Source of the DNA: Zychaea mexicana
Taxonomy: Eukaryota; Mucoromycota; Mucoromycetes; Mucorales; Lichtheimiaceae
Length of the DNA stretch: 64,000 bases
Reading direction: 5' to 3'
NCBI RefSeq assembly: GCF_025766255.1
Contig: NW_026516689.1
Coordinates: forward strand, 405,131-469,130
Below the pieces are notes generated by a model. That model searched no databases and was not told the origin of the DNA. It saw only the letters and a list, made by a program, of their open reading frames with translations. Every line of letters begins with the position of its first letter. Position 1 is the stretch's first letter. This document shows, in pieces, positions 1-12,077 of the stretch. Both the position numbers and the translations under genes were made by a program.

Positions 1-748
1 CAAATATATATAATGCTGATTAGTTTTGCTGGTTTCAAGATCGAGATTATCAGCAGTCACCGTGAGTTTTTTGACGCACAAGAACAAAGATAAACTCAGC
101 TCGACGACCAATCTTTCATCTCGTCTCTAAAGTCTTTTTATGGTTGCTTGATCTTTTCGGGACTTGATTAACTTGACATGCATCCAATTTGCTGCCATAG
201 CAATGGTGGGGATTTAAGTTTACCTTGGCAACAAGTCTCTAGTTACTATGGTATTTTCTTGCAACAAATGGCTGTTACAGCTACAATGACATACCATTTT
301 TCCAGTATAATCTGGACTTGTAAACGCCTTCAATGTATAAATAGAGTATACATGTGCGGAAGAGCCACAGTTTTCTCCTCATATATAATGTAATACTTGG
401 TGAAAAACATTTTGCCGGTCGAACCACATTTTGCCTTTCGCCGTTACACACGCTTCTCACCTAATACGTCGTTCGCTATGTCAAAACTGGATATCATTAT
501 GCAAAGGTTTTTTCTTTTTCGGTAAGAAAATATAAAAACTACAACTAGTACATCAGTTAAAGCTGGGACAATGAAGAGAGAGAGAACGAAAAGGAAAAAT
601 AACTATATATTCAAAAGAGGCGATGGATAAAAGTTCTATGCAAGGATGATTTAAGAGGTAGTAGTTGAGAGGAAGAAAATGACCGAGGTATAATATAATA
701 ACTATGATAATTATAAAAGTAGTAGTAGTAGTAGTGAAGATGAATAAA
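1..748. other. intergenic stretch, no gene seen
   Basis: AT-rich spacer at the left edge. No frame here looks like protein. The right part holds the KEI1 3' flank and a short TAG/AGT trinucleotide run near 718-735. Small open frames at 178-393 and 553-810 have unstructured composition and were not accepted. Confidence 0.5.
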
Positions 749-1698
749 CTATGCTGACAGATGGCGCTCTCTTGTTTCGCTGTGGGAGGACATGCTGTAA
801 TCAATGTCATCCAAATCTTGGTCGACTGCAGCGGCTAATTTTGAATAGTGTGCTCTACCGATCGACTTATAATATGACGTTAACACTACGGCAAAATAAA
901 TCTACGAATAGCAATTAATAAATGAACTCTTTATTCTTCCCAAAACTCAAGGGGGGGAGGGTGCGTTAAACTTACATGAATCATGCGAAGTGCAACCAAC
1001 ATGATGATACTAACAATGCCTTCCATGCGAAAAACGTCGTCATGCTCTTGTTGCTTGACCGGATCATTGGCTAACTCAGGAAGGCTGTGGTCCGTGTAGA
1101 CGTACCATTTTACTGCGAAAATGGACGTCGTCATGATGCTCACAAGGCAATCAACCCAATAGAAAATAGTATACCAACGAACAGCTCGTACATTATCCTA
1201 AGATATGTTTGTACATATTCAATTTTTGATTACATGTTATACCCCCTTTCCTACAACCGTGAGAAAACTGGAAAAGGTAATTACAGTGTGAATGCCATAC
1301 AAGCCTCGGGCGAAAATAAAGACAGAAAGCAACGAATAAATGTAAACGGCAAACGCAAACGGGTCGCTAGTGTCGAATGAAATAAGACCGTAGAATCCAG
1401 AAAGCTTATTGAGCTAAGTTATTGGTAGAATAGTAACAGCGATTAGGTTTCCACTGTAAAAATGTACAGCAGTGAACATTTTAATTTTCACGAAATGAAA
1501 TAGAACTCACAATGCCAAAGATGGTGATAATGAGCACACCTAGTACATATAACAAACAAACAATACTTAAGTTTCAAAACAAAATTATATTCTTTCGTCA
1601 CCATTTCTCTCCCTTTTGCATAAATGTCAAGGTAGTTTACCAGTTTCAATGGGAATAAATCCGCAACAAGAGCGTGGTCGAGAAAGTAGAGCTGCCAT
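749..1698 (-). CDS. KEI1: Kei1-like subunit of inositol phosphorylceramide synthase
   Basis: In yeast, Kei1 is the essential partner of Aur1 and works in Golgi membranes, where the complex moves phosphoinositol onto ceramide. Spliced by hand, the gene has five exons on the minus strand: 1641-1698, 1511-1539, 1285-1413, 976-1197 and 749-901. All junctions are GT-AG and in phase, giving about 196 aa. The N-terminus carries the family start CCGFIPIETG. It is followed by LNKLSGFYGLISF, a membrane segment with YIYSLLSVFIFARGLYGI, a third with YWVDCLVSIMTTSIFAV, and a last hydrophobic segment RMIHIYFAVVLTSYY. The tail is hydrophilic and Ser/Asp-rich. Yeast Kei1 is about 220 aa, so the length fits. 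Exon 2 is only 29 bp. The assignment rests on remembered family motifs (DUF1753) rather than a search, but the joined frame is strikingly coherent. Confidence 0.82.
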
Positions 1699-3647
1699 TG
1701 TTTGTTTCAACTAAAAGAACTGCTATGAAATAAAAGAAAAACAGCACACCACCTTTATGAAAAGCGGCGGCGGTGCCGAAACTTTTTAACCGTACCGGAC
1801 AAACGGCAGCCGATGCGCAACAACGACGAGTGGAGGCGGAGGGAAAAATGGCTGTTGCCTCGTTTTGGTACGTCAAGTGAACTCTGATTGGCTTAAGGAT
1901 GCCTTTCATATGGGTTTCGTATACACCTCTACTGGGGGCTCACATTATGTGCATACAACCACGCTGCCAGATTTATGCTTCCAGTCTGTTCCATAATACA
2001 AAGTAAGTGAAATTGTTAGGTTGCTTAAATGCGATGGATAATACATGTATAATGATGCAATAACACATACTATATTCAACAGCAGCTTTATCATTAAAGC
2101 AGTAGTAGTCGAAGAATATATACTTCCTGTCCAAGAAAATTGAAATTTTATTAATACAATAGTTGATGGACATATCGCTGATTTTACTTAAGCTTACATC
2201 TCGCTACTAAATCGCTAGCAAAAGCATAGCTCAATTTAACAGTGGGCAATTGACACCTGTGCTTGTCTTGTTATTACGTTTACGAGCTAGTAGAAAACGG
2301 CAGCAGCGAGTGACATAATAGCAGCTACTTAAGCTAACATATACAGATTACAGAGAATGGAGTAAGCCCAATACAATCAATCCTGTCCATACTCATCAGT
2401 ATTTGTAAGGAGCGTGACCATTACTTTGCCCCAAACCAAAGTAGCAGAATGTGCCACTCCTCAGCTTGACTTGGCATAGAACTAATATCATCTCCCGGTA
2501 CTACACCAGCAATGACAGACGCATCACTACACCTAAGAATAGCATTTCATTCCGCCAGAGTAGTCCCAAGAATAACTTGTTCCTGACATAGATATGACAG
2601 CTCCGTCTTTGATACTTGCGATCTAAACGAAGTGGATGATGTAGAGTACAAAGTCCGATCATCCAGCGTGACTTTACGACTGTTCTGGGCCCCTATAAGT
2701 TCGTCCTCATCCCCCCTGCTTGTGCTTTTTTCTTGTCCATCCATTTTTCAACCCATCCATCCATCCATGCATCTATTCACATTAACTCGTCCATCCATCC
2801 ATGCATCCATCCGTTTATATCTCCCATCTACTATTCATAAGACATGTCTTTTGAGGAAACGTGCTTTGTATCTCAAAGCGACGCGTCACTGTTTGCATAA
2901 AACTCGATAGGTTAAGTGCAACACGTTGTTGCTCGCTCATACTCTGCAACGCTTATCCTATCCTGCTCCTCCAGAGAGTGCTGGCTTCTTTTTTTATGAT
3001 GCCGGTGCTCTTATGTCTAAACTGACGCCTGGCCTAGTGAGTATTGATTAGGATAAACACATGCTATATAGAAAGAAGGCAAGTTATCTTTCTTTTGTTT
3101 TCTAGTCTAGTTGGGCAGTAGTACTATATGTTTGCAGGACATGATATGATGATCTTACTATATATCCTTAACTACATTGCCTGACTTTTACTGTGATTAA
3201 ATCTACATGACTCTGATGGATTGTCCTCTTGCATATTTTACTGCTGGTCTTGTCTTGGTTTTTTCAACGCCACATTTACTAACTGGAACAATTTTTATTA
3301 TACAGGTTGATGCTATATCAGTTATAACAAGTATAGATCCACTTTTATATATAAACTTCTTAAAAATAATAAATGGAATGGGCATTAATATGCTTTATAA
3401 CCTCTTAAAAATGCGCGACAAATATAAGTGTTGGTTTGTGCTATCTGTTGGTGTGGGAGAGATGCCGCATGTATGAGTGACGTGAGAATGTCCAATCCAA
3501 ATCCCAACGGAATTCAGCTTGTACCACCATTCCATTTTAAGAAAAAAGAGTCGACACTTTTACTATATTCGACTCGTAACTTATTTTTTCCTTCCCTCCC
3601 TCTCTTCTTGTCCACTCTTAATTTCCATATGAGTCTCGAAACGAACA
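1699..3647. other. intergenic stretch with CCATC repeats
   Basis: About 1.9 kb between the divergent KEI1 and PX-domain genes, so it holds both promoters. An imperfect CCATC/CCATG tandem tract lies at about 2735-2815. Pyrimidine-rich sequence just before 3648 is typical of a fungal promoter or leader. No convincing coding frame was seen. Confidence 0.5.
2735..2815. repeat. imperfect CCATC-type tandem repeat
   Basis: Repeated tccatccatc and ccatgcatc units with short interruptions, seen directly. It opens an artificial Pro/Ser/His-rich frame. No function is claimed. Confidence 0.75.
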
Positions 3648-6600
3648 ATGGAAGTGTTAGCAGATTGGTTTAATCTGCTGCGATTAAGCTCTACATATGA
3701 TCTAGATGACTCGTTGCGTGCATTAGTAGGAAAGACTTTGTCGTGTGCGTTTGTCGTGGTTTACTCGCTCGTGCTCATAGTAGACGGCTACTACTTCCCA
3801 TTCTTCCTTACTCTGGGATTCGCTTTGGGTGCCCTGTTCTTTGGAAGCAATGCCAACTATACATTCCCACATCATTCTGTTCAACTTCGTGAACATTATA
3901 CCGAAAATGCTGAGGCCAAGGTAACTTTTATCACTTTTTTCCTTTTGTATTCTTGTTGTTGGTATGGTGATACCAAAAAAAAGCGAGCACCACCACCAAC
4001 CATACTTATTCACACACTTACACATCAATACTATATAAATATATATAACTAGCCATTAGCGACAGGAGAAGATGGGATACTGCATCTTTTTTACCCGCCC
4101 CTGACAAACATTGTGGAGCAACTGATCCATTACTTTTCTCGCGATTTTGTCCTGTCCTGGTGGGATCCATTAAATTCAACCCATAATCCGGAATTTGAAC
4201 GAGTCATCCGTACGCGTCTAAACGGCAGTGTGCACAGAGTCGAGAAAATCTTACTGAAACAAGAACGCAACGATTTGGTCATGGCCACACTTTATGGCAT
4301 AGCCAATGTTTTGATCATTCACATGGTACCTGAACGAAATTACTTTGATCATCAAATATCGTCAACAGCTATATATTAACGCCGTCCCCTTGGATTATAT
4401 ACGTGTAGAGAGAATGCAGAAACTTTGAATGCTCGGGGTTATCATTGAATGGGTACATTGACGACAACCAACACTCGCCATTTGCACAGCTCATGTCCAC
4501 CACCGAACAACACCATCAAATGCGGTCTCTCAGTTCAACCATTTTGAAACGCGTACTTCCGAATACCGACGCAGATTCTGCTGTTGTCATGAGCATGCTG
4601 CGAGAGTTGCTAGCTTCTCATTTGTTTGGCAATATCCTAGCGACCATGAGCGATCCGGACTTTATCAACAGCTACATCGTCGGCTATCTATCTGCCACTG
4701 ACGAACCGGGTAATGCAGATGCCCATGATGACAGCGAAGGTATCCGCAACGTCGTCGAACGAGCGGCAGAGAGTCTGATGGCAGATGGTGGCTTTGGAGA
4801 CGCAAGCCAAGGTAATAACAATACTAGTACGGTCACTTCGGGAACACAGCAGGCTGCGTCTCCTGAAGTTTACTTGCCTCCACAATCGATACCACCTACC
4901 AGCCCTTTACCGCCGCCGCCGCCACCTAGAAAATCTGCAACAGTGCCTCCTGATTTGTTGTTGCCGTCGTCTTCACCACCACCGTCATTCAAAGGAGATT
5001 CTGACGCAGTTAGTGAATCCGCCACCTCATCTTTAGCCTCATTGCCACCTATACCAGAAACGCACCACAACAACAACAGTACACGTTCATCACCCTCTGC
5101 TGCTTCATCGAAAAAGAAAATATCTGTTCCTAAAGTTGTCGAAGATGCATCTCAACAATCGCCCATGATCTATGCCCCGGGTACTGTCAACTTTAGCGTC
5201 ATGGACATTTCCTCCACGCCGGAGTCGGACAAGAACAAGCTCATGTTTATTGTGCAAATCGAACGACCAGCTATGGAGGACCATACAGGATCTGAAGGTG
5301 GTGGCTATGTGATTACACGAACATATGCCGATTTTGAAGTGTTCCACGCCATCATCAGCGCTCGCCACGCTCGTCGCGTCGCACGGACCAACCTCAGACT
5401 TCCACTGGACCCTATCCGATCATGGCTCAAATTGGGCACCAACACTAGTACGCCATCGGCCATTATCAATGACACTGACAGCATCTGTCGATCATTGGAA
5501 CGGTATTTGCATCTCGTTGTACAAGATAACGAAATGGGGCGGGACCAAATCATTTACGCATTCTTGCGCAAGGAACGACGAAGGAATATAGCGGACCACA
5601 ATGATGATGATGATGATAGTGGAGAAGGCCAGCAGCAAGAGATGGAAGTTTCATTTGCGGATGAATACATGGATGAAGTTAGTGCGTATGCAGCCTTGTC
5701 GTCTGCAATACCGGCACATAATGGGTATACGCCTCTGAGTGGACCGTCATCGGCTTCGTCTTCGGCAGCAAGCAGTGTGGGCAAGGCGATGTCAATGTTG
5801 GCACGAGCACCATCATTAGCAGTGAAGAGTGTCAGTCGAACTTCCACTACAGACGACGAACTTGTTGGATCGCCGAGTCTGGAACCGTCGCGTCGTTGGT
5901 TCGGTCGAAAATCTGCTCGGGAAGGATCGATTTCGAGTGTTCGAAGTAACAATAGCTCAAGCGGAAAAGAAGAGGCGGATGGCGAGATAAGCACAACCTT
6001 CCATCATCATCAACAACAACAGCAAAGCCAGCAGAATCACCAACACGTGCCGTCGCCACCATCAACCCAGGCGACCACATGCTCTGAAGACGAAGGAGAC
6101 GACGATGAAGTAATTACAAACGTGGTGGTGGAGGAGCCGGAGTCTGTTGCAGCTGCTGTTGACATTGAAGAATCAGCTCGAAGAACAGCTGTGGATGATG
6201 CTGGAGCACGCGTCAGCGACAACAAACCTCTATCTCCTTTGGATATCGAACTACTGATTGAAACAACATTTGCACTTGTCGTTGAAGTCTTTGACCTAAC
6301 AACTGCCAACAACAAGGCATGGATGCGCAGGACATTGCTAAACGTGCTGCGCGAAGTGGTTCGACGGTCTTATACAGAAATCATTGCACAGCATTATAGC
6401 AGCTATATGAATAATTACATGTCGCCAGATGCGCTGGTCCATCTATGCGAAACAATTCAACACAAATTCTGGCCTGACGGTGTGTATAATACCTCCACAT
6501 CTGAGCGAACGGAAGAGCAAAAGGCAGCAACAAGGCAACAGGCACGAGAGTTATTGATGAGCTCTGCGGTGCCTGCAGGTGTACGGCAACTCATTGGTGA

Positions 6601-6715
6601 TCAGAACTGTAATGTCGCCATGGATCGTTTATGGGCTCGATTACAGGATCAAGCGCTGAACCGTGTGTTGATGTTACAAATACTGGAGCGATTAATGCGA
6701 CCGGTCTTTGGTTAA
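3648..6715 (+). CDS. Mdm1-like PXA-PX-nexin_C membrane protein
   Basis: Three exons (3648-3920, 4053-4325, 4409-6715) encode about 950 aa. The N-terminus has one or two hydrophobic segments around residues 28-66. A PXA domain follows at about 108-276, from LTNIVEQLIHYF to FINSYIVGYL, with the typical WW/DP patch. Then comes a long Pro/Ser/Asn-rich linker and a PX domain at about 437-573, with basic residues in RTYADFEVFH and near RLPLDP. A second low-complexity linker, rich in Asp, Ser and Gln/His, leads to the nexin_C domain from about 790 to the end. This layout matches yeast Mdm1 and animal SNX13/14 without a clear RGS domain. Such proteins sit in the ER and bind phosphoinositides at vacuole or lipid-droplet contacts. 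That role is inferred from the architecture. Both intron junctions keep the PXA domain continuous. Confidence 0.88.
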
Positions 6716-9528
6716 AAACTGAAATTGTGAGCTCCGCCCTCCCTCCCCCTCCATTTTCATGCTAAATATCATCCTTTGCTAACCCTTACCTTTTATACTA
6801 CTAGTCGTATTACTGCTATTATTTTTCTATCTATCTTCCTCTCTTATTTATTGTTTATTTATCTAGTTGTTGTAAATAGATCTTTCCTATTTTCTTTGTT
6901 TCATTTTCGTTTTTTTTCCACAGACGATTGATAGGTTTAGGCAAGTTAAAAGAACGTCCTCAGTGAAATATAGTCATTGTGAAAAGATACATGTATGTCG
7001 ACAAAGATCAACCAATGTACTTGATGCTTCAAAAACATTTTATGCATGGATATTTGTAGCTCTATGCGGATTAAATTTGTGGTGCAGTAGGTGTCTAATG
7101 TGCTACGTGCATACTCATACTGTTAGTAATAGATATTCTGATACACTAGTATCTTATAACTACAAAGACTGTCAACTTTTACCGAATGAATGGCGCTAGT
7201 GGACATTTTTTCCATCATAACTTTATACATTCATAGCTGATTAAAGCTTTTGGTGTAACGACAGTGATGGTGTAATGTCTTCTGTATTAAGGATGAAAAT
7301 GCGAATGAAAGTATAAATTTGGCGCTCGGGATACATCTTCACCAAAAGCGCGCTGTTTATGAGTACAATAATGTTGGCTCCGTTCGATCTAGATAGTTCT
7401 TCCTCCTCTTACTCAGACTATAATAAATTATATACCAGTATCTGACATTTGATTCATTTCATGGCACCCCACTTCCGTAGCCTTTGGTAAAAGCAACCTG
7501 TAAATTATGTCTTAAAAGGTACGCCATATGGTAGATATCTAATTGATATAGCGGTAATAATAGCCCTGCTCTTCTCCGCCTGCTAGTACTATCTTGCTGG
7601 TGTTGTTACTTTATGTCCGCTAACAACGGACGTATATGCAACTTTATTTGCGATGATTGTAAAGCATAAACTTCGTGTCACGCCTGAGCGCAATTGTATC
7701 GGTTGTACGCCAAAATCCGTTTTCCCGGTAAGATACAACACTTTCCCTTCTTGAAAAAAGAAAAGTTAGGGGTCGACAACGTTTAATCACATGCCATATA
7801 ATAGGTGATAATATACAACAACAGAAAAGAAATGGCCACCAAAAAGTTAAAAATAATAGTACTTTTAAACAAGCTGTTAATTCCAAAAACACCTGTAACT
7901 GTCATAGATACGAAGGAACCCAGCACTAGACTTACCAGATGTAGTATGAGTTGACGGACGCATCTGCAGAATGCGCGGATTCCACCGTTCCAATCCCATA
8001 TCCAACCCTACTTCCTCTAGGGTGATAACACATTCGTCAGCAAATTACGACTGACCCCAGACGATGCAAACGATTCTTGAATGTTACACCCATCATAAGA
8101 CAATCTTTGTCTGATGGGATTATGCTACTATATCCCTGTACGAAAGCTAGATACATTGTTAAGGAGGTTTGCTTAAGATAATTGTTGATATTCATTGTTC
8201 TAATACATAACGCTTCCTAATTACACGTATCATTCAGACACTATGCTCTTTTCTTACGCTGTGATTAAAACTATGAAGCTTGGTTGATTGGTTTCGTCAA
8301 AGTCATTATCGTTTTCGTTTCGTCACTGTCAGCGTTACATTTCTGGAGGTTTATCCCGTGTCATTCCTCCGTTGGCTACACTACATGCATATTTATCAGA
8401 TCAAGCTGTGTGGACCCTGCTCGACGAAAGTTATCAGATCGTTCCACATACAATGCAGCTCGCCGATGTTCTCACGATCAGCATCATCATATGTTCGATA
8501 TCTGATATACTCCCATTGTGGCCATAACATGGCTTTTTTTTAAAATGAAATAAATGAAAAGGAAGGATATTTTTCTGCTCGACTAGTAGGTACATCATAT
8601 GTATTAGTAGAATGAAGCGATGAATAGGCTATATAACGACCACTGAATGACATATGTATATTAAAGTGTTTAACTGTGAGATGACGTTCAATCGGCTTGC
8701 ATGCTACAGTATCCCAGGAATTCCAGTATCTCTGGAATTTTACGATACCATGTTTGGAGATTTAGGCGGGGATGTAGAACTCGATTGTACCACAGTAATC
8801 CGAAAATTTTATCAGATCCTTCTAGATTATCACCCCAGTAGATTGGGAAATGGAATTGCATTATCCTAAGTAACTTTTGTATCATACACCAAAGTACAAA
8901 CAGCTTGAAGATAATGAATGGCAAAACATTGATGGCGCCATCATTGGAATAAAATAGTGCAAGAGAAATAAAAACTAAAACATTTGGTCTCGTGGCGAGT
9001 AACAACAATGGTTTACGACCCTGTCAGTATAACACCTCTCCCCCTGGTCTAAATGGTAGTAACCCAGGATTTTACTTAAACCTTTGTAACATATACGTCT
9101 TAGTCTCATTGTCTCACACTGATCTAGTGCATTTACGGAATTTGTATTTTAAAAAAAAAAGTGCGCGGAGAACGCGGCATTGATAAGACGTATTATGACA
9201 AGTAGTAAACTAATCATCAAGCTTGGAACATGCTTTTCTAAGGTGACACCATTTGTCGTCATCCAAGGATACGATCGACCACCTCAGAAAAATCTGATAG
9301 AAACTAACTAACAATTACTTGCACCCTGCACTAATGTAAAAGCACTAGCTTCTCGTGATTCTCATCAAGATATGTCCTTTGACGAACCAACTCCGGTATT
9401 GATGATGCAGATTTTGAAATTGTATAAAAAGGACAGCATTTGGAGACACCTTGCAAAAGAACATCAGTTTTTAACCCTAACCTCTACTAGTATCTATATA
9501 TATATATACACGTACGCAGCTCCATAAA
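6716..9528. other. intergenic stretch, no gene accepted
   Basis: About 2.8 kb downstream of the PX gene. Its first 250 bp are T-rich and probably hold the 3' UTR. At 8280-8540 three overlapping plus-strand frames stay open together, which argues for chance rather than coding. Small frames at 6963, 7644, 8654 and 8992 have no recognisable motifs. The last 110 bp hold the promoter of the next gene. Confidence 0.5.
9423..9430 (+). promoter_or_regulatory. TATA box of the YcnI-like gene
   Basis: TATAAAAA lies about 105 bp before the ATG at 9529. A similar TATA-to-ATG distance is seen before the flavin oxidase and ISG12-like genes in this window. A short TA run near 9492-9510 lies in the leader. 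Confidence 0.6.
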
Positions 9529-10300
9529 ATGGTCTTTGGTCGCTCTTCTATCTTGTCTCTGGCTACTGTCGCCCTTCTCATCAGCAAGGCCCAAGCTGAT
9601 CTTTCCTTGTTGGTTGGCTCCCATGAAGGCAGTGGTCTATACCTGAACACTGATCTTCGCGTCCCTCACGGCTGCAAGAACTCCGATGGGTCTCTTACTC
9701 TTGGTGTCACTGTTGAAATCCCTAGCGAGATTCTTGCTGTTCAAGCTGAATATATCCCTGACTATGTAATTACCGCTTCTATATATCTGAGATCATCACT
9801 TTAGCGCGATCTATCCTATGGTAACAATGCACTAATTTGAACTTTGTTGTAATTGTGAAATATAGAATCTCACAATCACCAAGCAACAACTTACCGAGCC
9901 TCAAGCGCTTTCCGAAGGTGGCCGTGAGGTGTCATCGCGTACCGCCTCTATCCAATGGATGAGCGCTGACCCTGTTCCCGATGGTGCCTTCATGGACTAC
10001 AAGATGCGTATCTATATCCCTAAAATTGGCGACGATGAAACCCATACCCACTACTTCAAGACTACCCAGCACTGCGAAGGCGGCGTCAACGATGTCTACG
10101 ATCAAATCCCTGGTTCTGAAAACTATGATGAATCCAGCGGACGCAATGCTCCGTTCATCGAAATTGGCGGAGAAGTCGACTCTACTCCCTGGATCGAAAG
10201 CAAGGAGAACCGCAACACCAATGGTGCCTCTTCTAGCCAGAAGGTTGCCATGGCAGCCACTGCCCTCGTGGCTGGTCTCGCTGCCTTCAACCTCGCCTAA
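9529..10300 (+). CDS. secreted, GPI-type YcnI/DUF1775-like protein
   Basis: Two exons (9529-9765, 9866-10300) encode about 223 aa. Residues 1-23 form a signal peptide ending AQA. The body resembles the YcnI-like DUF1775 fold. It has LRVPHGCKNSDGSLTLGVTV, a later WMSADPVPDG and a closing TTQHC, so the two family cysteines (HGC and QHC) are present. The C-terminus is Ser/Asn-rich, then hydrophobic (VAMAATALVAGLAAFNLA), as in GPI-anchor signals. In bacteria, YcnI proteins bind copper through an N-terminal histidine of the mature protein. Here predicted cleavage leaves Asp first, so that site seems absent. A cell-surface role is inferred; the ligand is unknown. The TATA box sits about 105 bp upstream. 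Confidence 0.8.
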
Positions 10301-11174
10301 TTCTTCTTTCTCTATTATGTGAACTCTTCCTTATCCTTATACCACTACCTTAGTAGTATGATGTCTTCCTGTATTATTTTACTTAGCATGTCAACATTAT
10401 GTATTATCTCTTACTAAGAGAATCGCAACTTTATATAAATAGAGAAAAATCTCGACCTGTGGATAATAAAATTTATTAGTATACTACATTTCTAGACTCT
10501 TTAACGATAAATACGGAAACTGATGAAATGACACCCTTAGCCTTATGAGACTTTTACTAAAGAGTTTATTACAGCTGTTGAATATCTTTAAGAAAGTTAC
10601 TGTTCAAGTGTTGCTGGATTGGAAAAATTGTACTTTGTCGGATGCTGTTGCATCTCAACATAACGAGAGCCGGGTTACAATGTAATAACATGATGGATGC
10701 TTATTATACAGTAACCATTTTGCTGCTGACATTTTGTCACCGTAGGGTGGAAACGCTAATGTAGCGTCACTGAGTTGATCCTCATTTGTTAGGCGATTAA
10801 ACTGTTTATTAGTATATTAGCTATGCTATCATTTAAGATAACAGCCGACATCTTCAGTATTCCAGCATGGCACTGTTAGGCGTACCAATGCGGAGCGTCT
10901 AAAATTTTCTATGATAGTTCAGGCTGCGAAAAGTATGCGCGCAACTTGCGTCTCACACCACGTCAAAGTGATTGGTGGAGAGAAGGATTCTACCATATAG
11001 GAAATTTACATGAAGATCTGGAACATATTTGCTCAGGTACGAAACATAAGCTTGTGGATAGAGTGCATAATATAGCTTGAAACGAAAGGCTGAGCGTCAA
11101 AAAATGTCGAAACTTAGGTATCGACCAGCACGAAGCTAACGTGGCAACCGAAAAAAACTCTTCCTCATCAACTA

Positions 11175-12077
11175 CCGACAGTAAAAGGGCTTGGATCGAT
11201 TCCTTATATATTTGGGATCGTCGACGGACGCGTATGGTATGAGTGCCGGAATGATAATTTTTGCCTGGTTTGGGAGTTGCTGGTACATGTGCTGGTCGTA
11301 CATTCCAGTTTCGCCTGCAAGACGGACAAGTGAAGTGACGAATCGGACGCCAATATTTGCATGTCGTCCGATTAAGTCTGTGTTCGTCAGCTGCTCAAAT
11401 CCGACCGTTGGGAAAGGTGTTCCTGGTATGTACAGACCTTTGCGACTATCATAGTAGTAGTTGTCGTATCAGTCACACTAAGACTTCATTTATCGAACGC
11501 GTTCTGACGGTATGGTCAGTGTCGCAATGGCCTTCAAGGCTTCTGTAGATGCTTCTTTTGTGGCCATTGCTATTCAAGCGAGAACATGAGCGTCGTGCTT
11601 TGGTGTGTAATTGGAGAGGCGGACCAGCATTAAACGTGTTGACGTATGTATTCCAGTCAGTATGAGAGTAGCATCGATTCATTGCACGTAGTTATCTTGG
11701 CAGTATGTATACGCTCACTGTCTTGTTATAACAGCTGTGCTCTGTTAATAACGAAATTGCAAAATGTCGTCTGCCATCGGAGACAGGCTCTGCTGACACG
11801 TCATGCTCGTTTTGTATATTCCTATTAACTGTTGCAATGACCCAAGCCAGTAGCTAAAGCCTGAACATATTCTAGTGATCGTTGACACAGCATATTGAAC
11901 ATCATGCCTATAGCTATTTTTGGATGATGCGGCATTGCGGTGCACGGCCACGAAGATTGTCCATCGATGATGTAGCGTATTGTTGCCCACAATGGCAAAC
12001 AGAGTGACCAGTGACGTTTGAAAGAAATTTATGTCACAGTTTATTTTCATAGCATTTGTGTTTGGATATATGTGCAT
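11175..12077 (-). pseudogene. broken unidentified protein-coding remnant
   Basis: On the minus strand, one frame stays open from about 11475 to 11175 and reads like protein. It contains LYIPGTPFPTVGF, then LIGRHANIGVRFVTSLVRLA, then AKIIIPALIPYASVDDP, before a stop. Upstream, other minus frames carry further protein-like pieces such as LMLVRLSNYTPKHDAHVLA and IAMATKEASTEALKAIATL, interrupted by stops and frame changes. A longer frame at 11745-12077 may be the 5' part. I do not recognise the family. It could be a dead host gene, part of a mobile element or a captured mycovirus gene. The composition is Pro/Gly/aromatic-rich and unlike the random frames around it, which is why it is listed. Confidence 0.4.

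Noticed and set aside
8280..8543. Three overlapping plus-strand frames of 70-87 codons
   Set aside because: All three phases open at once indicates a stop-poor stretch; no family motif was seen in any.
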